Origin: Lagopus muta | Taxonomy: Eukaryota > Chordata > Aves > Galliformes > Phasianidae | Length of the DNA stretch: 64,000 nt | Assembly: GCF_023343835.1 (NCBI RefSeq) | Contig: NC_064443.1 | Location: forward strand, 18,177,501-18,241,500 | Reading direction: 5' to 3' | Shown here: piece after piece, positions 1 through 11,700 of the stretch | Numbering within the stretch: position 1 is the first letter of the stretch | How the letters are laid out: each line of letters starts with the position of its first letter | Made by a program: the position numbers and the translations under genes | Notes under the pieces: model-generated | Told to the model about the DNA's origin: nothing | Database searches by the model: none | What the model saw: only the letters and a program-made list of their open reading frames with translations

Positions 1-3000
1 ACAAATAAAGATAAATTACCCTTCTGCAGCGTTCTTTCTAACTAAGCCATTGTAGTGATTAAATGAACCTTGGAAGCCAAATTCAGCTTTGTTAGCGAAA
101 ATTGGGTGGAATTTTGTGCTTTTTAACAAATACAAAGCTCATCACTTCCTGGTATAAAGGCATGATTTGAAAATGCTCTCTTGTTTTAGCATTTTGCAGG
201 AGTTAGCTGCGTGTTCATTTTAACATACAGCATAGCATGCACAAAGATAATTTATATGTGTCTCTAAAGATAATAATGCATGTACAAGGACATTGCCACG
301 CACACAGCACTGAAGCCTCCCTGCCTGTAAGCCCTATACAGTGTGAGTAGAGGGATGGGCAGCAGCACTGCTCACAGCCCCCAGAGCTCCAAGAGCAGCC
401 ATGGAGATGAAGGACTTTTTCTTTAAGTTCACGTCAGAGATTCAACCCCTTCCTGAGTTCCCAGGGTCCTCAGACAGACAGCAGGAGGCATAAGGAAGCT
501 TGGTGCCTCCCTATGTGGCCCCATGGGTACCACTGCTACTGCAGCACAGCGCATCGTTCCTCTCTGCAACTGCTTAAAAAAAGCTCTGACGACCAACTGA
601 AAATACCAAGAAATGAAGCAAGGTCTGCCTGGAAAAAGCTCAAGCTATGAGAGCAAAACCTTTTAGCAACAGGACTGAGAGGCTATTGGATTACACTATA
701 TTGCCTCGATGATCTTCAACAAAAAACATCATAAGCTTCTTCAGCTTAACACAGAGAGTCCAAGAAGAACCGACAAGTGGGTGCCAAAACCAGACACATT
801 CAGGCACCAAATGAGCTCAATCAGCAAGCTGGGAAACACTAATCTCAACATTGCCACACATTTCCAAACCAAGATCAGGTGTCCTTCAGGACGAAATTCA
901 TGTATTTTCTAACTAAGTACACTTCTGCCAGTGATGCTGTGCCAGGAGGAAGGCCAGCCCCTTCTGATGTCAGGACACAGCTAGAAGGGTGAGATACGGC
1001 TGGGGAACAGAGCAGAGAGCAGAGGGAAGGAGAAGGGGGGCTGTGTCTCTGCTGGGAGCCGTTGGAGAAGGTACTGTACTGCCAAGCAGGTGCCATGCTT
1101 GCAGGGAAGCTGGCAAAGGTGCAGGGATAACGGCAGCAGGCACTGCTATGATGCTGTGTTGACGAGATGATGAAGTGAGCAGAATGTGAGCTGCCAGCTG
1201 CATCACCAGCAGTACGTCCTTCAGCCCTGCTCACACACACACTTATTATCAGGATCCTGGGCACTGGGCCACACGTGCTTCCAACACTTGGTTTGGATGG
1301 ATGTGAAACTCAGTGCCACCTCACAGCAGCATGAAGTCTGTCATTCTGCAGCAAGGGACATTGGAAGGTTTTGGTGCAGGAACTTTCAGATTCCAGCATC
1401 ACAGATACACTTTAATAGAAGAGGGGAAAAAAAAGAAAGCCTCTATAGACATATCCACTTGAAGGATGATAAACAATAGATATTGTTCATCTGCATGCTT
1501 CATTAAGAATGAAAACGCAGCAAGGGTTAGGAGCCATGGCAGCAAAACAAGGGGGTTTCTCATATTCCAGAAGAGCAGAATTGTATCCAAGTGGAGAAAA
1601 AGAGATGCTGTGCTTGCACTTTGAGGTTGGAGAAAAGATGAGTCTAATTATTCTCCCTTTTAGCCCGAATTTTGTTGCTTTTGAGAGATCAAGGTACATA
1701 GAGAAAAATACATAAAGGAGAGGATGTTAACCCCACACACTTTTGCCCATTCCAATCATTCTTATAACTCTTTAGGTTAGCTCCATCTCTCTGTTGCTGG
1801 TAATGAGGTTCAGAGTTTGTGTCGCTATTGTAATGGGTTATTGATCACCTCTCAAAGAACTTCATCGTTTCTGCCATCTGAAAAAAAATCCCTGCAATGA
1901 ATGCTAGTCCTGATGAATTTGATTTTAATTACATACAAGTCTTGTAGCACTTTCCCAACGCTAAGCTTTCATCTCTCCCCAGAAACAGCTTTATTTTAAG
2001 CTTGCCTTCAACAGATGTCTGTGTTGGTCATTTGGGCTGGGGATTACATTTTTCACCTGTTCGAGGATTCTTGCGAAGAGCTATTTTTCAATCTGTATTT
2101 TCAAAGAGAGGGAGCACGTGCCTGCAGATGCAGAAATAGCCTGCGTGATGCCGCCGGCTGCAGAGCTGGGGAGCATCCTCTGGCGCCCACCCGTCTGCTG
2201 CTGCTCCGAGATCTGCCATCCCCCAGCTCAGCCCCCAGCACCACCGCTCTGTAGCAGGGAGCAGGGCAAGGGGCAGAAGGCATTGCCAGCTGGAGTCAGG
2301 GAGACCCTGGTGTCCTTGGATCTGGAGAAAGATGCTGCAAGCACAGCAGCAGAAATCAATTCAGTGCTGCAGGAAGATGGGAACAAGCACAATTGCGGCA
2401 GGGGGAAATCCCAAACAAAGTTTGCAGGCTCCTCCTTGCTCCCCAGGAGATTGCAGCTTGCTCTGGTGAAGTGAAGGTTTCCCACTACAACAAGTCAATA
2501 TTGCTTTATTCTAATTGCATCCAAATATTTATGCCAGACCTGTGAGCTGCCAATATGCTGACAATAAGAGGAAAGGCAAAAGCTGTTTAACTGTTACAGA
2601 ATAAGCCCAGATGGAATGAACGAGTGTGCTGGGTAGGGTGGATGCACGTTAAGCCAATCGAAAATTTTTTTTTTTTGCCAGCTTAATGGAAAAACCAAAG
2701 GGCTTTTTGCTCTTGAGTGCCGCTATGACTCTTCTTATGTTTTAAAATGCTGTATAATTACATGCATAAGCACACTTCATCACACAATTTGAGTTAGGCC
2801 CAGAGCTGGCAGAAGGCAAGCAGGTAGCACAGCTCCCAGGCAGGGCATCAGCTTTGGGCAGGGCTGCAGAAAGCAGCAGAGCAGGAGGAGCCATCATGAG
2901 GCAGTGCAGACTGATGGGCTGCGTCCATCAGCCATGGCACAACCCGGGGCCAAGGAAGGTTCAGACAGTGCTCCGTGTTGGGGTGCTGAGGGCACACTGC

Positions 3001-3327
3001 AGGCACTAAACAGGGGGCAACAGCTGAGGAATGTGCATCCTGCTAAGGATGCCTGTGCTGAAGGCTCACCTGCTCGTACTCGTGCTGCTCCAAAGCCAGA
3101 GTGCTCCTTTTAAGGCCAAAGTCAAGCAGGGCAGCCATAAATACCCGGCTGTGCTTTTCCAGCTGGGGCTGTGGATGTGCTATCAGCCAGAAATAGCACA
3201 AGAAAATCCTTCCCATACTTTGCCCTGTCTGCATGTCTTTGGTGTTTGACCAACACGGAGAGACCAGAGACAAGGAGTGCCAGCTTATCTGCATCAGCGA
3301 GACCTCCAGAAGGGTCATTCCTGGCTC
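1..3327. other. Non-coding upstream flank, block 1
   Basis: Unique sequence without a recognisable gene, RNA gene or young transposon. A T12 run lies at 2,665-2,676. Overlapping open frames of 60-129 codons on both strands lack coding character. Confidence 0.7.
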
Positions 3328-3420
3328 CATAGAATCATTAAGGTCAGGAAGGACTACTGAGATCATCAAGACCAACCCCCAGCACAGCAGCACCACGCCA
3401 CTTAACCATGCCCCCTGTTC
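3328..3420 (-). mobile_element. CR1 LINE 3' tail fragment
   Basis: Reads CATAGAATCATTAAGGTCAG and continues with the 'GATCATCAAGACCAACCCC...CCACTTAACCATGCCCC' pattern, which is the reverse complement of an avian CR1 3' end. About 90 bp remain; the 5' part is missing as usual for CR1. Divergence from the usual consensus is marked, so it is an old copy. Confidence 0.8.
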
Positions 3421-6400
3421 CAGGCAGCGCTCCTCTTGTACTCCGTGTCAGCTGCTATCCAGCTCAGAGAACACGTAAAAGACCCCTAACCTATCAGATT
3501 CGTAAGAGGCAAAGGATGTATTTTATTTAAAAAAAAATATATCTTAGAGACAATCTTTTTAAAAATAGGATAATTGTGATAATTGTTGGGTTATATGCGC
3601 CCGATTGGTGCCAAAGGTGGTACCAGTTCATTCATTTGGAGCAGAGACGTCTTTAAATAACAAACAGAATGTGGGCCTCACTTCTGCAGTACAAATATTT
3701 TCTGACAAAAAAATTCATACAGTTATGGGATCACCAAAAAGATCATTAAGGTGCGGATCTTCATCATAAACAGCCATTTTCAAGGAGTCAGCGCTCACTT
3801 TGCTGAAGCTATCTGGGTAAGTATTTAGAAGTCCGATGTAAAGCATTATTTGTTAATTCAAGGTTGTTCAAATTATTATAATAATTTCAAAGAGGAAGAA
3901 GTGAAGAGCTTAAAAGCATCTTTTGAAAACTAAGATATTAGTTGCCTGCAGGATTTTCTTCCCCTAATCAGGCCGCATCGAAGAGTTGTCATTTCTATCT
4001 AGTTCACCAGCAGATACGCTTTGGTTATTAAAATATTAAATCAGAGAGAACAGAGATTCCATTCAGAAAAAAAAAAGCTCAATTTGCCAAATTGCTGCTT
4101 TCATAAATTACGTTGTGAACGTATTTGGATAAAAAGGGCATTATTTAAAGACGAGACCAAGTCTAATGATAAACGAGACCCCGCTTCGATTCTGTAAGCC
4201 TTAACTGAATAAGTATAGAAGAAAAAATAATCTTTTTTTTTTTTCTTCATTTTTGCTTTCAAGATGGATGCCTGCAATAAGAAATGGTGTTTACTGTACA
4301 TAAAGATTATAATATAATATCCACAGAGGAACAAACTATCTGGCTGAACAGAGCAACACAGAAGAGGAGAAATCATTGTAAATCTTCCACCAACCAGGGC
4401 TAAGCAAATAATTCATCATGAATAATTTGGACAACAAACGTAGCCTTGTTTTATGCTCACGAGTCATTTATAAACCAACTCTGATTTCCTCGCTTTGCTT
4501 TTAGCTGTTTGACTTCATGCAATAATTTCATTCTTCTGCAAATAACAACTCCAGAGATGGATGGTGAACATTCTCCAACAAAACCACGTTTCTTGGTTTT
4601 CTTTAATTAGAAAAAACAAAAAACAAAAGAACACAAGGACTCTTTTTCCTTTCCTGAGCAGAGGCATTTGCAAACAGTACTACTGGGAAATCACTTTGCA
4701 GGAGAGCAGCTCATTTGCAGGGCGCTCACCAGGGCTGAAGTCTGTGCTGGGGGTCCGCTGCAACCCAATGTTTTCCCCTCTTCCCAGCAATCTACTTGTA
4801 TTCAGCAAAACCACGAGTTCTTACCTCAATAAGGAGATACTTATTTTTGATTTTTACACGGGTTCTCCGTGCACATTATTGCAATCAGATTTAATTCCCT
4901 TCTAGTTGAACTGGCACTTGTTTCAGGTTGAAGTGCTATCAAATAATAGCCCCTCTCCACTGAAGTGCACCATAAAAGTCCACATCAAGCCCTGTTTAAC
5001 GCGACTTTGCATTCACCCTGCACCACGCTGCCATCTCAGACAAGATGCATACACAGCCACTCTAATGACATCGTTAAACTTTAAATTGGTTGATTCATTT
5101 CACAGCTACATCACCGGAATGAAAACGTCACCTTCTCATAATATTGTTTTAACGACCATCATTGCCCTATGACTTACTGTTACACCGAACACTAAAACTT
5201 AAATTACAAAGGTCTTCTCTTAATTAGCCAATACACTGATCATTTCATTTTAATTTTAGGCCGTGAGTTAAAGGAAGCATCTCTGCAGTGCTTTCAGTTT
5301 ATTTCAATAAACTGTATCGCAACGATCATCCAGGAGGCACATAAATCTCTGGTTTGAGTCCATTTGCTATAATATATACATAAATGAAATGTTAATAGAA
5401 CACTTAGGGCAAAATAAATTAATTCTACTTTAATTCTTGATAATTCTTAAATGCTTGGTTTCCAAAGCGCTGACTCGAGAGTATTACAGCATTTACACCA
5501 CGCCTGGCAGAAAAGCAGAACTGAAAGAATCAACCCGGGGATGGCAGATCCATTCAAACCACCAGGAACTGGCCGAGGGATGGACAGACTCAGATCACAG
5601 ACACACAGCAACGAGACGTCCCTAAGCTCACGCTCCCATCAGGTTATCCACGCCACGTACATCATCCCAGAAGCACCCGACCCAAATAATTTCATCTTTT
5701 GGGGCATAATTCCTGAAACAGCACAAAACACTCTGTGTGAGGTCACCCCGTGGCCTCGCACAGCAGCTGTAACCTCATCCACTTTACTAGAAATGCTTCA
5801 CCTAGCATATCCTAAAAATAAATGACAATCCTTTCCACAGGTGGGTGATAACTGTCATCTCACAAACAACCCTCCTAAGTCAGATCTTTTTCCCTCCTCA
5901 TCGTTTCCAGATGACAAGACTCCAGGTTATAGAAAAGTTGCTTTAAAAGCATTATTTTGCACTTCATGCTATCCGGTTTCCTCTCGGTTCTATTACCCTA
6001 ATCAATACTGTCATCTAATTCTCCCCATATCACATCTAGATCTTCTTACTATTGCCAATTCCACTCAGCCCTGTGCTGGCTGCAGAGCTGGTGAGCACAG
6101 ACCCCAACATCACTGCTGCCCCCACAGTGCACCCCATAGTGCATGCCTTCCCTATAGCATTAATCCCTGTCTGCTTTACTTCAACAAACAACTTTCTATT
6201 GGACAGTGTGTCAGATGCTATACTCAAATCTAGACAGCTCACATCCATCCATTATTGTTGTCTAAGAGATCTTTCATGAAAACGGATATTAAATTAGATT
6301 GCACTGCAATAATAATAACAACATTGTTGTGTCGCTCTCCTCTGTGGCCACGGCAACTCTTTCAGTCTCTAACTCCAGCCGTGCAGCTCCCATTCCACCT

Positions 6401-8085
6401 TTTTAAAAGGAAAGTAACACCCAAGATAGCTCTGGGCACAGGGCAACATCTTCTACAGGCACGGGTTCATTAAATTTGATGGAATGATGCACAAACTCAC
6501 AGGACAACCTCCCATAATCCACAGCTGGGATCACCTGAGCCACCCAACAGGGCCATGTTAAGCACACAAGGTCCCTCTCCTGCCTTGGGGGATGCAATTC
6601 CCAATTGCATTGGGCAGCCCATCATCACTTTCATGGGCACCTTCAGCCTCATGAAGGACCCAGTGAGGACCCATCCTTAACCCCAGCAGGGAGGCTCAGA
6701 GTCACGTTCAGCCCCATCTGTGCATCTCAAAGCAGACAGCCCAGCTTCCAGCTCACATGGCAGCACATCTCTGGAGAAAGAGGTAACACGGGCAAACGAG
6801 AAAGGGATCAGATACAAACTGGGCAAATAGCTAGAAATATGTGCAACAAAATCTGGAAAGCTCTCGACTTGAGGTTGCTGCAGGTCAAAAACAAGTGCTA
6901 TTTAATATGTCTGCTCTGGGACTACTTCTCACTAAAGCATTAATTTATCACATAGAATCCACTAGTAAGTAGCATTTGCAGGGGTCATACAATGGCATAC
7001 TTCTGACCTGAGCCATTACCATACCTAATTTTTCTGTAACAGTACGGCGAGGCTCTGAAGGTACAGGGGGAAAGAAAAGGAGAAGCCAGTAGAGCAGTGA
7101 ATAGCTGCAGAGGAAAAGGAAAATGGTCAGTAAAAACATTAACTGGGGCCACATGTTGTTGGTGTTGGAAGACGCCTCAGCTTTAGATCCCCACACCTAC
7201 CTGTAAACCATTTCTTGGAGATGGAGCTGCAAAAGAAGCACCATATGGTGAACATTCAGTCTGTGACACCCTGCTATGCTGAAAGTAAAGCCTTCAAAGC
7301 AGATTCATATACTTCAAGTTCAGCTAAGTTAAGGGAGGCTTAGAGGTCAATCTGGAGGGCACAGACAGGATTTGTACACAGTGCTGCATATCACCAGAGT
7401 ATTCAGCAAGGCTGAAGATGCTGACCTGCTGCTGCATGGGGATGGTGGGATCCTGGCTGCATGTGCCATGCTGAGAAACTTGGATGTGCTGGGAGATGCC
7501 AGATCTGCAGTGCTATCCCAGCAGCCTCACAGATGCTACTTGTTTGGATTTTCTTCCTTATGAAGACAGAAAGAAACCAGGAAGCTGCAAGGAAAAGGGC
7601 AGCTGGCTTTGGGTTCCTCCTGCAGCCTGAAGCAGTCCCAGAAGCACAACATGGCATCAAAAAACAGCACACGGAGGCACAGCCAAGCTAAGTATGGGGA
7701 AAAGAGTTTTTTCCAACCACTTTCTCACTCCTAAACATTTCTGCTGAATTCACAGCACCTGAAATGTAGATCTCCATGAGTATTGACACTACTTGCTCTT
7801 GTTGAGAGAGCTGGAATCAAAGGGCATAGATCTGCACTTGAAACTCTGGGAGCAGCTTGCTGTATCTGAGCGGTTATGAAGCAGCCAGGGCAGAGAGCAC
7901 AACAGAAATACTGGGAATACAAATAGCTGAAGGGCAGACCACGTGCTGGAACTGCCGGAATAGAGCAATATTACCAAGACATCCTGCTGAGTTAAAGGTC
8001 TAAGAAATACATCTCTATAGGAAGGACATCTTGTCAATGAAAACTGTAAGGAAAGCAGGCACGGATGCTGCCGCCGGCAGGGAGG
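3421..8085. other. Non-coding upstream flank, block 2, AT-rich
   Basis: From about 3,480 to 4,560 the DNA is AT-rich, free of recognisable repeats and poor in CpG, the texture of conserved non-coding DNA; a 13-bp inverted repeat ATTCATCATGAAT lies at 4,411-4,423. The remainder (4,600-8,085) shows nothing I can name; its open frames (up to 130 codons at 5,841-6,233) look like chance. Confidence 0.6.
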
Positions 8086-8576
8086 TCACTCTGACTTGGT
8101 CACAGGCATGTGAGGAAATGCAACAGTGACACGTATGCAACTCCCTTCCTCTTCATCAGCCAAATTCATGCCAACTTCAAGGTGATTCGCAGACCAGGCC
8201 ACTGCCTGCCCTTTGGAACATGCAGCAATATCCCCACAGTTTACAGAAAGTTTCTGAGCCTTAGTAAACTTGGTGTAAATCATCACGTCAGGACAGAGAA
8301 ACTCAGCAGCTCCTGGAACATTCCTTAGCGGAGGAGCACAAACTGCTTTCTTTAGCTTCCCCTCTTTTCCATCACTTGATATTCTGAACACACGTTTCTT
8401 TGACAATTCTTTGTCAATTTCTTGTCGCTCCTTTTCCCTTTGTTATTTCCCTCATAACTACCTTCCCCATGCTCTGAGCCAGGGATGGCTTTTAGCACAC
8501 AAAGCTTTTTCTTGGCTGTGGCATCCCGAGTTTTTTAGCCATTTGAGAAAACTCTTGGTAAAGACTTCATCGTCAT
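8086..8576 (-). pseudogene. Unidentified coding-like relic, probably frameshifted
   Basis: The minus strand from 8,406 to 8,086 is open for 106 codons with protein-like content (SKKRVFRISSDGKEGK near its start, PHMPVTKSE at its end). My hand count of G by codon position is about 38%, 18% and 27%, the high-low-medium pattern of real coding DNA. Upstream, from ATG at 8,570-8,576 to about 8,425, a different frame reads a similar Lys/Gly-rich sequence with one in-frame stop, so a one-base shift may have split one old frame. I recognise no family and see no poly(A) tail or introns; a CR1 tail begins immediately beyond 8,579. It could be an old retrocopy, a lost exon or, less likely, chance. Confidence 0.3.
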
Positions 8577-8578
8577 TG

Positions 8579-8762
8579 TAGAATCATCACAGAATCCTTA
8601 GAGTTCCTTCACAGGCCATCTAGTTCAACTCCCCTGCAATGAACAGTGACATGCACAGCTAGAGCAGGTTGCCCAGGGCCTGGTCCAGCCTGGCCTTGAA
8701 AGTCTCCATGGATGGGGCATCCACCACATCGCTGGGCAACTTGTTGCAGTGCCTCTCCAGAA
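8579..8762 (-). mobile_element. CR1 LINE 3' tail fragment
   Basis: Starts with AGAATCATCACAGAATCC and continues through 'CCATCTAGTTCAACTCCCCTGCAATG', 'GGTTGCCCAGGGCC' and 'GGCCTTGAAAGTCTCCATGGATGGGGCATCCACCAC', the recognisable reverse complement of the CR1 3' region. Similarity fades after GTGCCTCTCCAG at about 8,762. It lies directly next to the coding-like relic at 8,086-8,576 and in the same orientation. Confidence 0.9.
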
Positions 8763-11700
8763 CGGAAGAAAAAGCAAGAGGGCTTTTAGCAATCCAGGCA
8801 GCGTGTTGTGCACACTGCTCGCTTACCTCCCCCAGACACAACCATCCTGCTTTAATCTCCATATCTTAATGGCTGCAACACACCCCAGTGCCTTGCTGTA
8901 GGACCAGGCAGTCAGTGGAGCAATGAAGCACACGTGCAAGGCATTTCTTGTCGACCTTCTTAAGAAATCAGTTCATGGCCAGAGCCACATTAACGAGGTT
9001 GTATAAATCTGTTTCTTAACGTTCACAATTAATTCACTGCCGTTTCCAACATGACCTCTGCTCACAGCCCACACCTTGATCTTGTGTCAGTCCAGTTTTA
9101 ATGGAGCAGAGCCACAGCCAGCCAGGGGGACTCGATGTACACTGATCAGAGCCAGGCCAATTTAACAGAAGGGAAGAAAGGAGCTCAAGGAGCTGTGTGG
9201 CTGAGCAGGACTAGGCTGGGAGCACCTGGAGCACTAACAACATCGTTAGGAAGCTCAGGCCATTCCCATTGCTCACTGAAATGCTTTGTGCCTTTTCAGA
9301 ACTCCAAGCCAGGGAAAACACCTGGGAACAGAAACAGGTGCTCTGTTGCCACCTGATTTAGAAATACTTCTCCAGGAGCCTTTTACAGGCTCATAGGAAT
9401 ACACGTTTGTCAAGCTAAATAATAGCACATAGTAATACAAGTGCTGTGCTGCTAACCAACAGAACACAGCACCCAGAAAACACCTTCTATCCAAGTCATT
9501 TTGCAGCTGCAATTTGCTCGTCCCTTTGTGCTGGGGAGAGCTGCTTTTCCTTTTCAGCATCTCACCACATCATACAAACCTCTGCTGCAGATATGGATCT
9601 GGGACTGAAGCCCCCACAGCTCTGAAATGGGCACGCTGTAGCTGTTAATATTCCAAACCTTAGCAATGATCACAACCCAGCAAAAATCAGGGTCATGTAA
9701 ATAAAAAGCTATACATAGAAAGCATTAAGTCCCAAACTACATTTGTACCTCCCTGTTTAACTCAATATCACTACACAGAGGGCTGCCAGTCATCACCTGT
9801 GCTGTGATGGTTTGTTGAGGAGGTTCCCCTGCACTAGCAAGTGCTGGGACCTGATGCTCTGCACATGGGAATGACCTACCTATCACCTGCCTTTGCTCAC
9901 TGCACCTGATGAGCAATAGCATTCAGCACAAAGCGTGACCACCAGGTCTGCATGCACCCAGCACTGGAGGAAGCACGAAGAGGGAAGGAGGCACTTCCCA
10001 AAACCCCATTAAAGCATCCAACTGCCCTTCTACCCTGTGTCCCTTGCAGGGGCTGTGAAGACAGAAGTAACTGGTGCTCGTGAAGCCTCCCATGCTGCCA
10101 GGTGTCCAAGCACCCCCTGGTGCCACAGCCATTTTGTAGATCCTTCGGTGAGGGTCGCTCAGGCACGGCTTGTCAGTCAACACCCTGCTTTGCACTCTGG
10201 ACTCCCTACAAATCACATTAGGACTGCAAATTGCTGTCAAAATAAATGAAAACGCAGAGCAGGCTTGGAGAGAGAGGGAAAAGAAAAGATCTTAATGGGA
10301 GAAAAATTAAGTAATGGTCACTTAATTGCGTAACATCAATGTTCCCAGCTTTAATTGGGATCCGGGGAAATCAAATGTTATAAGCTCAGCTGCTTATAGC
10401 TCCAGAAAGATGAAGATCTTCAAAAATTATATAAATAATAAATCCCTGGGCTGCCAACACTTTATTGAGTTCCTCCCCATAGATCTCAGTACATGCCAAT
10501 ATTGCAGGCATAAAATTTACTTTAAAACATACTTTCCAGAAAGCGAGGTTAATTCATTTAGCAATCTAATACATTAGGGAAGAGTGATTATTTATTAAAA
10601 ATGGCATTCCCTGATCTCTGTAAAGCCTGTATGAACACAGATCCATAAAGCAACGCCGAAACAAAGGAGTGGGAGTTTGTTGAGGCACAGAGCTGCCCCA
10701 TAGCCAAGCTGGGATGCATCCATTCCTCCTCATTTCAAAACTACATTTTCAGAATGAACCCACTCTATCTTAAGATAAAATCCTCAATTTTTCATCCATT
10801 CACTATTTTGTCTCACTCCCACCAGGGCTGTGCCCATCACATCACCAGCAGCACGACGTGCCATGTTTTGGCACAACACAGCTGTCTGCACTGCTGGGCT
10901 TGCTGTCAGCTCGCATTGCCAAGGGCAGTACCTGCAGCTGCCAGGTGTCCCAGAAACAAAGGGACAAACACGGCTGACATTGATTCCTGCCCACCCACAG
11001 GTGGTGGGGAGAGCCAGCGCAGAGCAGCCGGTCACCTCCATCCTCCCCTCAGATTCATAAACATGGGCTGCTGACCAAGCAGACTGAGGAAAAGGCTACA
11101 GCAGACTCACGTGAAGGCCATGCAACTGTTGCTTGTGCTCTAGCATGACCATCTCTCAGCTTTTGCTATTGGTGACCTTTTTCAGGCCCCAGCCCCAAGC
11201 GATTCCATTTCCCAGGATCTTAGCTCGCTCTTCAAATAAATACGCAATTTAAAGCTCTTGCAGAGGAAGATAGATGGTTCAGAGCACTAACTCAGGGTAC
11301 CCAGAGGCTGAACCCCACATTTCCTGAGACAAAATTAAATTACATTCTAAAACCTTGAGGCTTAAGTTAATCCTACGTTTTGTTAAGTCTGAAGATGTGA
11401 TTTTGGAAAGCACCGACATCGGCAATATTTCTTCCATTTATTTTATTTTAATTTAAGACTTGAACTTGGAAAAATAAGAAAGAAAAATGCAATTTTCATT
11501 CAAAATTATGCCTTCCCATATATTTCATTCTCTGTTTGAACTCCTCCACAAATGTGTTGCGATGTGATAAAACTGATGCATTTCATTTCTTTTTCAATCT
11601 TGTATTAAATCTACCAGAGAAATACTGACCTTATTTATGTCAGCGGAGGGCTCAGCCTCCAACGGCAGGTATTTATCAAGATGATTTTCAAGATGCCATT

